A stretch of DNA of 64,000 nt from the NCBI GenBank assembly GCA_965662265.1, contig CBFIGX010000002.1, positions 1-64,000 on the forward strand. The letters run 5' to 3'. Made by a program: the position numbers and the translations under genes. Below are positions 44,377-52,865 of the stretch, in pieces. The notes below the pieces were generated by a model. It was given only the letters and a program-made list of their open reading frames with translations, searched no databases and was not told the DNA's origin. Numbering within the stretch: position 1 is the stretch's first letter; every line of letters begins with the position of its first letter. The stretch comes from CBFIGX01 sp965662265 (lineage in GTDB: Bacteria > Bacteroidota > Bacteroidia > Flavobacteriales > UBA7430).

Positions 44377-45453
44377 CTATACCCAAGGATCGTCTTGGTA
44401 TAGGTAGTTAGGGCTTTTTTCTGTTGCGTCCATATTAGTGTGAAATACTTGAGTGGTAGATGCCGAAATGGGTGGTGCTATCCAGCTCCATTCAGCTGTT
44501 ACATCACGCCCTTCTTTAGCCTCCTGTCGAATGAATTGCATAAATTGTTTAGAAGCAGAATGATGGTCTATAATTTTCACACCATCTCTTCGAAATGAGT
44601 AAAGAACCGCTTGGTTTAATTCTATTAAAGCACGATCTTTCCAGAGACTGTTTTTATCTCTTCGGTCTAATCCAATAATGTCTGCTACGTCCGGCAAAAG
44701 GTTATAACGGTCTTCATCAGATAAATTTCGCGCACCAATTTCAGTTCCCATGTACCAACCATTAAAAGGTGCAGCCATGAAGTGATTACCTCCAATTTCT
44801 AAAGTCATATTTGAGATGATAGGAGTAGCATACCATTTCAGCTTTAGTCGATCAAAATCTTTATATTTCGGATGTTTTATAAAGACTGTTTTGACAATAT
44901 CTTCAGGAATAGATTTATATTGTGCTGGGCGATCTCCTATTTTAATTACTAGCGGTAGTAAGTCAAAAGAGCCTTCACTGGGTTTCCACCCAAGATCAAT
45001 ACATTCTTGCGTAAATGATGTGTTTTTAGGATCACCAATTATAGTTCCATTTTCTTGCGTATACCCAGCGTAGCTTAGTAGTTGAGGATTCCATATACGT
45101 ATACTTTTGTGTGCATTAAAGACGGTGATAGTTGATCTGATATTACCTCCATTAGTGGCAAAAATAATGTGATCTAACAGCGCTTTAAAAATATCTTCTT
45201 CTGAATTCAGATGGCGGCAATCAAAAACTTCCATAGTCCGCCAAAATAGTCTACCAATACATTTATTAGAATTACGCCATGCAACTTTAGCTCCATAATT
45301 TAGTTCAAAATCTAAGAGCTCGTATTTGCGCTCAGAATTAATTTGTTTTTCGACTTCTTGTAGGCGCGACTCAAGAAGATCTAACTTGTTTAATTCACTG
45401 TAGCATAGATTAAGGTATGCACTGGCTTTTTGAAAAAGGGTAGGGCTACTCAT
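44377..45453 (-). CDS. nos: Bacterial nitric oxide synthase, oxygenase domain
   Basis: This heme-thiolate enzyme turns L-arginine into citrulline and NO. The 358-residue protein has the heme-ligand region WRNSNKCIGRLFW (Cys65), the substrate site NGWYMGTEIGARN with the Arg-binding Glu238, and DHHSASKQF for the pterin region. Ile213 in PIISNM sits where mammalian NOS has Val, a feature of bacterial NOS linked to slow NO release. No reductase domain is fused or adjacent, as in Bacillus NOS. Length matches the family (about 360). Transcription starts from a leaderless-type promoter just after the icd terminator. Confidence 0.95.
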   Translation of the reverse strand: MSSPTLFQKASAYLNLCYSELNKLDLLESRLQEVEKQINSERKYELLDFELNYGAKVAWRNSNKCIGRLFWRTMEVFDCRHLNSEEDIFKALLDHIIFATNGGNIRSTITVFNAHKSIRIWNPQLLSYAGYTQENGTIIGDPKNTSFTQECIDLGWKPSEGSFDLLPLVIKIGDRPAQYKSIPEDIVKTVFIKHPKYKDFDRLKLKWYATPIISNMTLEIGGNHFMAAPFNGWYMGTEIGARNLSDEDRYNLLPDVADIIGLDRRDKNSLWKDRALIELNQAVLYSFRRDGVKIIDHHSASKQFMQFIRQEAKEGRDVTAEWSWIAPPISASTTQVFHTNMDATEKSPNYLYQDDPWV

Positions 45454-45457
45454 GGTT

Positions 45458-45465
45458 CAAAGTTA
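45458..45465 (-). promoter_or_regulatory. -7 promoter element of the nos gene, directly at the start codon
   Basis: Minus-strand TAACTTTG, exact TAnnTTTG, followed by AACC and then the ATG. A TTTG lies 23 bases upstream, inside the icd terminator, so the two signals overlap. Confidence 0.7.
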
Positions 45466-45489
45466 AGAAATTTGAAAGCACCATTTATC

Positions 45490-45516
45490 AAAAAAGCACC
45501 CTTAAGGTGCTTTTTA
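45490..45516 (-). terminator. Terminator downstream of icd
   Basis: A perfect 10-bp stem AAAAAGCACC/GGTGCTTTTT (45491-45500 with 45506-45515) with loop CTTAA, 16 bases after the icd stop on the minus strand. Confidence 0.88.
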
Positions 45517-45531
45517 CAATGTAACTAATTT

Positions 45532-47748
45532 TTAGATGTTATCTATTATTTTGTTAAGGGTTCTGCTAGGGCGCATAGCTGCTGAGGCTATCTGTGAATT
45601 TGGCGCATAGTAGCCTTTAATGTTTATAGAATTTCCTTGTACGACATTAAGCTCATTAAGGATGATACTTTCATTCGTCTTTAGAGCTTCAGCTACCGGC
45701 TTAAAAGTATGCTTTAGAGCCATATCAGTATTTTGATTAGCTAACGCCTCTGCCCAATAAAGGGCTAAATAAAAGTGACTCCCTCTATTGTCTAATTCAT
45801 TAACTTTCCGTGAAGGAGATTTACTATTTTGTAGCAAGGACACTGTAGCGGTGTCTAATGTTTCACCTAAAAGCTTAGCTTTTGGATTGTTTCTGGTAAT
45901 TCCTTCGTGCTCAAAAGATACCGCCATAGCTAAAAATTCACCTAAGGAATCCCACCTTAGGTGGTTTTCCGAATTGAATTGTTCTACGTGTTTTGGTGCA
46001 GATCCTCCAGCGCCTGTTTCAAACAACCCTCCTCCATTCATCAAAGGAACAATAGAAAGCATTTTAGCGCTAGTACCCAATTCTAAAATAGGAAATAAGT
46101 CTGTATTATAATCTCTAAGTACATTTCCGGTAACCGAAATGGTGTCTAACCCATCTTTCATACGCTGAATAGTTACTTTAGTTGCTTCTATTGGTGACAT
46201 GATACTTATGTCTAACCCCGAAGTATCATGATGCGGTAGATAATAATTCACTTTTTTTATAAGCTCTGCATCATGAGATCGAGCTTTATTTAGCCAAAAA
46301 ATTGCTGGTGTTTGGGATGCTTTAGATCTTTTTACTGCTAGCTTCACCCAATCCTGCACAGGTAAATCTTTAACTTGACACATTCGCCATATATCGCCCT
46401 CTTCGACTTTGTGTTCTATTAAAACTTCCCCTGAAGATGATACCACTTGTACAGTCCCATCAAATTCTATCTCAAAAGTTTTGTCGTGCGATCCATATTC
46501 TTCTGCTTTTTGAGCCATTAACCCAACATTTGGTACTGTTCCCATTGTTTTGGGGTCAAAAGCGCCGTGAGTTTTGCAGAAATCGATAGTAGCTTGGTAT
46601 ATTCCCGCATAGGAACTGTCTGGAATTACAGCTTTGGCATCCTTTAGATGGCCGTTTTTATCCCACATTTTACCTGAATTTCTAATCATTGCAGGCATGG
46701 AGGCATCAATAATCACATCGCTAGGAACGTGAAGGTTAGTAATACCTTTATCAGAATTTACCATAGCAATGTCAGGTCCATTGTTTAGGCACCTATCAAT
46801 ACAAGCTTCTATTTCCGTACGAAGTAGAGGATCAAATTTTTCTAGATTATTAAGAAGATTACCAAGGCCGTTATTAACATTTATACCCGCTTGATCTAGC
46901 TCGTCACCGTAGTTTTCAAAGAGAGGCTCAAAGAATACTTTTACAGCATGACCAAAGATAATAGGGTCAGACACCTTCATCATTGTAGCCTTCATGTGAA
47001 GGGAAAATAATACATCATCTTTTTTTGCTTCAGCAATTTGTTGTTTGAGAAACTCAACTAAAGCCTTTTTACTCATCATTGTAGCATCCACAATTTCGCC
47101 AGTAAGTACTGGAATATTGTTCTTAAGTATGGATGTGCCTTCATCTGTATTAAGTCGAATTGTTAGATGATCGTTCTGTTTTATGGTTACAGATTTTTCA
47201 TTGGACGCAAAATCACCGGATGACATGGTAGCTACATGTGAAGAGGAATCTTTAGACCAATCTCCCATGTGATGAGGGTTTTCTTTAGCATATGCTTTTA
47301 CAGGTTTTGGTGCCCTTCTGTCTGAGTTACCTTCTCTCAATACCGGGTTAACTGCAGACCCTTTAATTTTGTCGTATTTAGCCTTAATAGTTTTCTCTTT
47401 TTCATTGCCTGGTTCATCGGGGTAGTTGGGTAAATCGTAGCCTCCAGTTTGCAGCTCTTGTATGCAAGCTTTAAGCTGTGGGATAGACGCTGATATATTA
47501 GGAAGTTTAATGATATTAGCTTCAGGTTTTTTTACTAATTCACCTAATTCTGATAAGGCATCACTTACTTGTTGTTCGGGTGTTAAATAGTCACCGAATT
47601 CTGCAAGAAGTCTTCCTGACAATGAAATATCTTTCGTTTCTAATTCTATATCACATTGCTTAGCAAATGCTTGCACTATAGGAAGTAGTGATTTTGTTGC
47701 TAGCGCTGGCGCTTCGTCAGTATGAGTGTAAATAATTTTAGATGTCAT
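45532..47748 (-). CDS. icd: NADP-dependent isocitrate dehydrogenase, monomeric type
   Basis: The monomeric IDH-II makes 2-oxoglutarate and NADPH in the TCA cycle. The 738-residue protein matches the family's usual length of about 740 and starts KIIYTHTDEAPALATKSLLP. Landmarks are GSAVNPVLREGNSDRRAP (substrate and Ser), HPHHMG-like NPHHMGDWSKDS, DDVLFSLHMKATMMKVSDPI and FETGAGGSAPKHVEQF. It is single, with a TATATTTG promoter about 70 bases upstream and a strong terminator. Confidence 0.97.
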   Translation of the reverse strand: MTSKIIYTHTDEAPALATKSLLPIVQAFAKQCDIELETKDISLSGRLLAEFGDYLTPEQQVSDALSELGELVKKPEANIIKLPNISASIPQLKACIQELQTGGYDLPNYPDEPGNEKEKTIKAKYDKIKGSAVNPVLREGNSDRRAPKPVKAYAKENPHHMGDWSKDSSSHVATMSSGDFASNEKSVTIKQNDHLTIRLNTDEGTSILKNNIPVLTGEIVDATMMSKKALVEFLKQQIAEAKKDDVLFSLHMKATMMKVSDPIIFGHAVKVFFEPLFENYGDELDQAGINVNNGLGNLLNNLEKFDPLLRTEIEACIDRCLNNGPDIAMVNSDKGITNLHVPSDVIIDASMPAMIRNSGKMWDKNGHLKDAKAVIPDSSYAGIYQATIDFCKTHGAFDPKTMGTVPNVGLMAQKAEEYGSHDKTFEIEFDGTVQVVSSSGEVLIEHKVEEGDIWRMCQVKDLPVQDWVKLAVKRSKASQTPAIFWLNKARSHDAELIKKVNYYLPHHDTSGLDISIMSPIEATKVTIQRMKDGLDTISVTGNVLRDYNTDLFPILELGTSAKMLSIVPLMNGGGLFETGAGGSAPKHVEQFNSENHLRWDSLGEFLAMAVSFEHEGITRNNPKAKLLGETLDTATVSLLQNSKSPSRKVNELDNRGSHFYLALYWAEALANQNTDMALKHTFKPVAEALKTNESIILNELNVVQGNSINIKGYYAPNSQIASAAMRPSRTLNKIIDNI

Positions 47749-47818
47749 AAGAGGGTGTTTTAAATCAAAACTGGCTTGTCGGTGTCATCATCATTAGATG
47801 ACTATAATTTTGAGTGGC

Positions 47819-47826
47819 CAAATATA
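47819..47826 (-). promoter_or_regulatory. -7 promoter element of icd
   Basis: Minus-strand TATATTTG, exact TAnnTTTG, 70 bases before the ATG at 47748; predicted leader about 64 nt with no clear structure. Confidence 0.5.
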
Positions 47827-47909
47827 GCATTTTGAATGAAATTATGACCTAAATAAGTTGTTGAATTATCTGATTACAGTCTTTAAAAATTAGAGGAAAT
47901 TTATTGTAT

Positions 47910-48737
47910 TTAATGCGTATTATCTTTTTTGTAAGTATCCAAATATACGGACTGGGAATAGTCATTGGGGTTAAAGTTAATAGGATATGTTTTTTCTGGG
48001 TAGTGCTTTTCTAGCTGGTGGCGTATTTCTTTCTCGACATTATCGCGAAGAGTATCAAGGTTTTCAAGGCTTAGGTGATCTGTAATAAATGGTGCCGACA
48101 TGTATGTTGTGCACTTACCAGGGAAAATACGTATTTTTTCTGGAGGTAAACGCTCACCAGCCTCAATAATGCTCATTGCTACTATTGGGGTATTGGTTAA
48201 TATGGCTGCCCTAAAGGCTCCATTTCTAAATGTGTTAAGTAGATTGTTGTTCATAAAAATAGCTCCTTCTGGACATAAAAAAATTGATCTTCCCTCATGC
48301 AAGGTGTTTATGAGTTTTTCAAATCCCAAAGCACGAGATTTCTCATTGTTTCTACGAACGGGTATATGACCTAATGCTCTGGCAAGGATTCCTATAATTG
48401 GCCAGTGAAACACCTCTTCTTTACCTAAAAATTTTTTATTGCTTTTGATGCCTGTCATCGCAATAAAAATATCTAAATAAGATCGATGATTACTGACGTA
48501 AACATAATGCTTTTTAAAGTCTATTTTAGAACTGCGGATAAAACGCGGACGAATGCCCCATAAAAAGAGGGTAAGTTGACCTAGAATTCTAAGATAAGCA
48601 TCAACACGTTTGTTGTCATGCCATTTTAGCAATCCTAGTATTAATATAACTGGGACATTGATAAGTATTAATATGAATGTAACCATGGCACACCATAGTG
48701 TCCACAAAAAAATTACTATCGAATTTATCCCAATCAT
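47910..48737 (-). CDS. 1-acyl-sn-glycerol-3-phosphate acyltransferase (PlsC-like)
   Basis: A 275-residue inner-membrane enzyme that acylates lysophosphatidic acid or a related lipid. One or two N-terminal membrane segments (FLWTLWCAMVTFILILI) come first, then the catalytic HxxxxD motif in NHRSYLD, the acceptor-binding CPEGAIF (usually FPEGTRS) and TPIVAMSI. It begins 8 bases after the ispH stop, so the two genes are likely co-transcribed. Confidence 0.9.
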   Translation of the reverse strand: MIGINSIVIFLWTLWCAMVTFILILINVPVILILGLLKWHDNKRVDAYLRILGQLTLFLWGIRPRFIRSSKIDFKKHYVYVSNHRSYLDIFIAMTGIKSNKKFLGKEEVFHWPIIGILARALGHIPVRRNNEKSRALGFEKLINTLHEGRSIFLCPEGAIFMNNNLLNTFRNGAFRAAILTNTPIVAMSIIEAGERLPPEKIRIFPGKCTTYMSAPFITDHLSLENLDTLRDNVEKEIRHQLEKHYPEKTYPINFNPNDYSQSVYLDTYKKDNTH

Positions 48738-48745
48738 TATATAAC

Positions 48746-49978
48746 TTAGTTGTATTCTTTTTCAAACGCATCAAGTGTAAGATCAATACTCTTGTGATTT
48801 GGGAAGAAACTTAGCAGTTTGATTAGTACAGATTCGACAATACTATCGGGGCAAGAAGCTCCACTAGTCAAAAGAATATCTACGCGATCTTTAACTGGTA
48901 AGTAGTTATGTTTTATAAGCCGTTCTTTTTTTGAGTAATTGAAGTGGTGGACTGTATTTATATCTTCAATTTCTCTAGCATTTGATATGAAGTAACTCGG
49001 AAGTTTTTGTTCGCACAATTCTAATAGGTGAGATGTATTAGAGCTATTATATCCTCCCACGATAAATGCTAAATCTGCTTTAGACTCCAATAGCTTATAG
49101 GTAGAATCTTGATTTTCATTTGTTGCATAACAAAGCGTATCACGGGTGTCTGCCATGTGATTTTTGACGTTATCACTTCCGTATTTCTCCTCCATCACTT
49201 GTTTTATAAATGTAGATATGGCTTGAGTATCTGTGGCAAGCATAGTTGTTTGGTTTATAACACCTAAACGCTCTAAATGAATATTAGGGTCAAAATTTGA
49301 ACTGTATTTTCCAGAAAAGATTTTTTTGAAATCAACTATGTCGCGTTTTCCCAGAATAAATTCACTTAATATAATAGCTTCGGCCATATCTTTGATGATT
49401 AATGAAGGCGCCTTGTCTTTGCTGTACGAAAAAGTAGCACGAGTTTCTTCGTGCTTGTGTTTACCATGTATTATGATAGTATGGTTTTGTTTTCCGAGTT
49501 GATCGGCACGCTTCCATACACGAGTAACAAATGGACATGTTGTATCATAAGACTTAGTTTCAACTCCCTTAGATTTCAGTAAATTTTGTATTTCTAGAGT
49601 TGTTCCAAATGCTGGAACTATAACTACATCATCTTTATGAATTTCTTCCCAAGGAATAAGTTGATTACCTTCTGTATCCATAATAAATTTTATACCTCTC
49701 GATTGGAGATCCTCATTTACATCAGGATTGTGTATCATTTGGCTGATAAGGAAGATACGTTTGTTTGGGTTTTCGTTAACCGCTCTATATGACAACTCAA
49801 CTGCATTTTCTACACCAAAGCAAAAACCAAAATGACGAGCAATATGAAAACGAACAGGTCCAAAGTCAAGCACTGATGGTGTGAAGTCTTTTTTTCTTGG
49901 ATCCGCTTGTTTTCTTATAGCTTTAATTTTACCAATAACTGAAGAATTGTAATGGTCGGGTATATCAAATTTTTTCAT
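48746..49978 (-). CDS. ispH: 4-hydroxy-3-methylbut-2-enyl diphosphate reductase
   Basis: IspH is the iron-sulfur enzyme ending the MEP isoprenoid pathway. The 410-residue product (MKKFDIPDHYNS...) has three Cys for the cluster in HFGFCFGVENAV, DTTCPFVTRVW and TSGASCPDSIVE. Bacteroidota IspH is longer than that of E. coli by about 90 residues, as here. The start at 49978 is preferred over in-frame starts as far up as 50215, because a TAnnTTTG promoter lies between (50008-50015) and the upstream frame overlaps the rpsA leader and start codon. It heads an operon with the acyltransferase. Confidence 0.94.
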   Translation of the reverse strand: MKKFDIPDHYNSSVIGKIKAIRKQADPRKKDFTPSVLDFGPVRFHIARHFGFCFGVENAVELSYRAVNENPNKRIFLISQMIHNPDVNEDLQSRGIKFIMDTEGNQLIPWEEIHKDDVVIVPAFGTTLEIQNLLKSKGVETKSYDTTCPFVTRVWKRADQLGKQNHTIIIHGKHKHEETRATFSYSKDKAPSLIIKDMAEAIILSEFILGKRDIVDFKKIFSGKYSSNFDPNIHLERLGVINQTTMLATDTQAISTFIKQVMEEKYGSDNVKNHMADTRDTLCYATNENQDSTYKLLESKADLAFIVGGYNSSNTSHLLELCEQKLPSYFISNAREIEDINTVHHFNYSKKERLIKHNYLPVKDRVDILLTSGASCPDSIVESVLIKLLSFFPNHKSIDLTLDAFEKEYN

Positions 49979-50007
49979 GGAGTATTCCGGTTGCTCGAGT
50001 TTAAGAG

Positions 50008-50015
50008 CAAAAATA
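50008..50015 (-). promoter_or_regulatory. -7 promoter element of ispH
   Basis: Minus-strand TATTTTTG, exact TAnnTTTG, 29 bases before the ATG at 49978; leader about 23 nt. Confidence 0.55.
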
Positions 50016-50088
50016 GTGAAATATTGATTCATACCTATTAATTTAATGAGTAGTATAACATAAGTAGTGTACGTAACAGATATTTTCA

Positions 50089-50096
50089 TATATTTG
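50089..50096 (+). promoter_or_regulatory. -7 promoter element of rpsA
   Basis: TATATTTG, exact TAnnTTTG followed by C, about 100 bases before the rpsA ATG. Transcription would start near 50102, giving a leader of about 95 nt. Confidence 0.6.
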
Positions 50097-50101
50097 CACT
50101 C

Positions 50102-50196
50102 ATTTTCTAATAAGAGCAGCGGAAAACTCACTAATATGAACGCTTTCGTCTTTATTTTAAAGCAGCTCGAAGACGAAATACAAAACCCCTTTTTCC
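50102..50196 (+). promoter_or_regulatory. Structured rpsA leader with hairpin and overlapping upstream ORF
   Basis: TTTCGTCTT at 50144-50152 pairs perfectly with AAGACGAAA at 50070+100 (50170-50178), extended by one T-G pair, to form a 10-bp hairpin with a 15-base loop, 18 bases before the rpsA ATG. An ATG at 50136 opens a 22-codon frame that ends in TGA at 50202-50204, inside the first codons of rpsA. S1 is known to control its own translation in E. coli through a folded leader; a similar role here is inferred. Confidence 0.5.
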
Positions 50197-52212
50197 ATGT
50201 CTGAGGAGAAAGCAAAAAAAACAGAAGAAATAGCTGAGGCTAATTCTGCAGTAGAGTCTACAACTAAAGTAGAAGAAACTCCAAAATCTAAATCTAAGGT
50301 AAAAGCTAAGCCAAAGGCTAAACCAAAGGTTAAAGCTGATGCTAATATAGATCCAGAACCAAAAGCGGAAGCGAAACCTAAACCGGAGTCAACTCCTGAC
50401 GTTCAAGAATCGTCTAAAGAAGATAACGCCCCTAAAGTTGAAGAAGCTCAAGCTTCCGAAAATAAAGATTTTGATTGGGATGCATTTGCTGAGGGTGGTC
50501 TTGCTACATATTCAAAAGATGAGTATAAAGAGTTCGAGGAAATGTACGAGGCTACTTTACCTGAGCAAACACAGGCTGGTGTAATAGATGGAACGGTTAT
50601 TAACTTAACTGACCGCGAAGCTATTATAGAAATTGGCGGAAAGTCAGAAGGTGTTATTTCGCTTAATGAATTTCGCTATAACCCTGAGCTAACGGTTGGA
50701 GATTCAGTAGAGGTCTTAATAGACCAACAAGAAGATCGTACAGGTCAGCTGGTATTATCTCACAGAAAAGCACGATCTATTCGTTCATGGGATAGAGTTA
50801 ATGCTGCTCACAATAAAGAAGAAATAGTAAACGGATTTGTGAAGTGTCGTACCAAAGGTGGTATGATTGTAGACGTATTTGGTATAGAAGCCTTTTTACC
50901 AGGTTCACAAATTGATGTTAAGCCGATCCGCGATTACGATGTTTATGTAGGTAAAACAATGGAGTTTAAAGTGGTTAAAATAAACCATGACTTCAAAAAC
51001 GTTGTTGTTTCTCATAAAGCGCTTATTGAAGCAGATATTGAGCTTCAAAAGAAAGAAATTATCGGTAAACTTGAAAAAGGTCAAGTTCTCGAAGGTACCG
51101 TTAAAAATATTACATCTTATGGTGTGTTTATTGATTTAGGTGGTGTAGATGGATTGGTGCATATTACAGATCTCTCATGGAGCCGAATCAATCATCCAAA
51201 TGAAATTGTTGAGTTAGATCAGAAAATCAATGTAGTAATATTAGACTTTGATGAAGCTAAGACAAGAATTCAACTTGGACTTAAACAGCTTTCTGCTCAT
51301 CCTTGGGACGCTTTAGATCAAGACCTTAAGATCGGTGATCGAGTTAAAGGAAAGGTTGTTGTTATTGCAGATTATGGTGCATTTATTGAAATTCTACCAG
51401 GTGTAGAAGGTTTAATTCACGTATCTGAAATGTCATGGTCAACACACTTAAGGTCTGCACAAGACTTTATGAAAGTCGGCTCTGATGTAGAGGCTGAAAT
51501 TCTTACTCTTGACAGAGAAGAACGGAAAATGTCTTTAGGTCTTAAACAACTTACTACAGACCCATGGGCGGATATTACAGAAAAATATCCAGCTAAATCT
51601 AAGCACACAGGTGTGGTACGTAACTTCACAAACTTTGGTGTTTTCGTTGAACTTGAAGAGGGAGTTGACGGTTTAGTTCACATTTCTGACTTGTCTTGGA
51701 TAAAGAAAGTGAAACATCCATCTGAATTCACCTCTATCGGTGCAAAGCTAGAAGTGGTAGTTTTAGAATTAGATACTGAAAACAGGCGATTGTCTTTAGG
51801 CCATAAACAGGTAGAAGACAATCCTTGGGATACTTACGAGACAATTTTTGCGGAAGGCTCAGAGCACGAAGGAGAGGTTGTAAATGCACACGATAAAGGT
51901 GCTACTGTGTTATTCAAAACAGAAGGTGTGGAAGGATTTGTTCCTGGACGACACTCTGAAAAAGAAGATGGTAGTAGGCTTGTAACAGGTGATAAAGTAA
52001 CCTTTAGGGTTATCGAATTCAACAAAGGTTCACGTAAAATAGTATTATCTCACACTATTCTATTTAAAGAAGCTTTAGCTGCTGAAAAAGCTGCTGAACG
52101 AAAGTCGACCGCTAAAAACATGAAATCTGTTCAGTCTAAACTAGAGAAATCTACCTTAGGAGATATAGATGCTTTAGCTGCACTTAAAGATAAATTAGAT
52201 AAAGGTGAATAA
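50197..52212 (+). CDS. rpsA: 30S ribosomal protein S1
   Basis: S1 binds mRNA on the ribosome. The 671-residue protein has six S1 (OB-fold) repeats at about residues 127-195, 211-277, 294-365, 380-452, 467-538 and 552-620; repeats 3-5 have the classic GVFIDLGGVDGLVHITDLSW pattern in whole or part. The first 125 residues are a low-complexity Lys/Ala/Pro/Glu extension (KAKPKAKPKVKADAN), then FDWDAF, as in other Bacteroidota S1. E. coli S1 is about 557 residues, so the extra length is mostly this N-terminal extension. Own promoter, leader and terminator. Confidence 0.97.
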   Translation: MSEEKAKKTEEIAEANSAVESTTKVEETPKSKSKVKAKPKAKPKVKADANIDPEPKAEAKPKPESTPDVQESSKEDNAPKVEEAQASENKDFDWDAFAEGGLATYSKDEYKEFEEMYEATLPEQTQAGVIDGTVINLTDREAIIEIGGKSEGVISLNEFRYNPELTVGDSVEVLIDQQEDRTGQLVLSHRKARSIRSWDRVNAAHNKEEIVNGFVKCRTKGGMIVDVFGIEAFLPGSQIDVKPIRDYDVYVGKTMEFKVVKINHDFKNVVVSHKALIEADIELQKKEIIGKLEKGQVLEGTVKNITSYGVFIDLGGVDGLVHITDLSWSRINHPNEIVELDQKINVVILDFDEAKTRIQLGLKQLSAHPWDALDQDLKIGDRVKGKVVVIADYGAFIEILPGVEGLIHVSEMSWSTHLRSAQDFMKVGSDVEAEILTLDREERKMSLGLKQLTTDPWADITEKYPAKSKHTGVVRNFTNFGVFVELEEGVDGLVHISDLSWIKKVKHPSEFTSIGAKLEVVVLELDTENRRLSLGHKQVEDNPWDTYETIFAEGSEHEGEVVNAHDKGATVLFKTEGVEGFVPGRHSEKEDGSRLVTGDKVTFRVIEFNKGSRKIVLSHTILFKEALAAEKAAERKSTAKNMKSVQSKLEKSTLGDIDALAALKDKLDKGE

Positions 52213-52231
52213 GCACATTTTTTAATACAAT

Positions 52232-52268
52232 TTAAGCCTTTCGATATTTATCGAAAGGCTTTTTTTTT
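52232..52268 (+). terminator. Terminator downstream of rpsA
   Basis: A perfect 12-bp stem AAGCCTTTCGAT/ATCGAAAGGCTT (52234-52245 with 52250-52261), loop ATTT, followed by eight T. Confidence 0.92.
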
Positions 52269-52276
52269 AACCAATT

Positions 52277-52289
52277 GGTCTGTAAGACC
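52277..52289. promoter_or_regulatory. Candidate operator in front of pyrR
   Basis: GGTCT-GTA-AGACC is a perfect 5-bp dyad about 20 bases upstream of the pyrR -7 element, in the usual place for a DNA-binding regulator. It is short and could be chance. Confidence 0.25.
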
Positions 52290-52308
52290 TAAGATAACAT
52301 TAAATTAA

Positions 52309-52316
52309 TATATTTG
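52309..52316 (+). promoter_or_regulatory. -7 promoter element of pyrRB, directly at the start codon
   Basis: TATATTTG, exact TAnnTTTG, with five bases (TTGCT) before the pyrR ATG at 52322. A leaderless transcript is predicted. Confidence 0.65.
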
Positions 52317-52321
52317 TTGCT

Positions 52322-52864
52322 ATGGGTGAAAAGATACTTTTGAATTATGAAGAGCTAGATTTGAGTGTAAATCGTCTTTGTTGGCAACTCATCGAGAATC
52401 ACACAGATTTTTCAGACACTGTAATTGTTGGTATGCAGCCACGTGGATATTTACTGGCCAAAAAGATTCATGCAAAACTTATTGACCTTGAAGCCTCAAC
52501 TAACATTGCATTAGGATCTTTAGATATTACATTTTTTAGAGATGATTTTAGGCGTAGAGATGCTGCTTTAACTCCTAATCAAACCGATATAAACTTTTTG
52601 GTGGAAGGAAAAAAGGTGATTTTTATAGACGACGTTCTTTATACTGGAAGAAGCATAAGGGCTGGTATGGATGCCATCAATTCCTTTGGTAGACCAAAAC
52701 AAATAGAGTTGTTAGTTCTAATAGATAGACGCTTTAGTAGAGAGCTTCCTATAGAACCAACCTATGTTGGAAAGACTGTAGATGCCATTGATAGACAAAA
52801 GGTGGTGGTAGAATGGTCAGAAGTAAATGAGTATAAAGCGCAAGTAAGTTTGATAAGAGACTGA
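52322..52864 (+). CDS. pyrR: PyrR: pyrimidine operon regulator / uracil phosphoribosyltransferase
   Basis: A 180-residue type I phosphoribosyltransferase. PyrR features are IVGMQPRGYLLAKKI, the loop motif DITFFRDDFRRR, the PRPP-binding VIFIDDVLYTGRSIRAG and DRRFSRELPI. In Bacillus it binds pyr leader RNA with UMP to trigger attenuation, and has weak uracil phosphoribosyltransferase activity. Here there is no room for such an attenuator before pyrR (start codon 5 bases after the promoter element) or between pyrR and pyrB (1 base), so the enzyme role may dominate. Confidence 0.95.
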   Translation: MGEKILLNYEELDLSVNRLCWQLIENHTDFSDTVIVGMQPRGYLLAKKIHAKLIDLEASTNIALGSLDITFFRDDFRRRDAALTPNQTDINFLVEGKKVIFIDDVLYTGRSIRAGMDAINSFGRPKQIELLVLIDRRFSRELPIEPTYVGKTVDAIDRQKVVVEWSEVNEYKAQVSLIRD

Positions 52865-52865
52865 G

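Noticed and set aside
44377..47748. Horizontal transfer island around nos and icd
   Set aside because: Base composition, codon use and promoter type look like the neighbours, and no mobile-element traces flank the genes.
49979..50215. N-terminal extension of ispH to 489 residues
   Set aside because: The extension runs antisense through the rpsA leader and start, has no family similarity, and the ispH promoter lies inside it.
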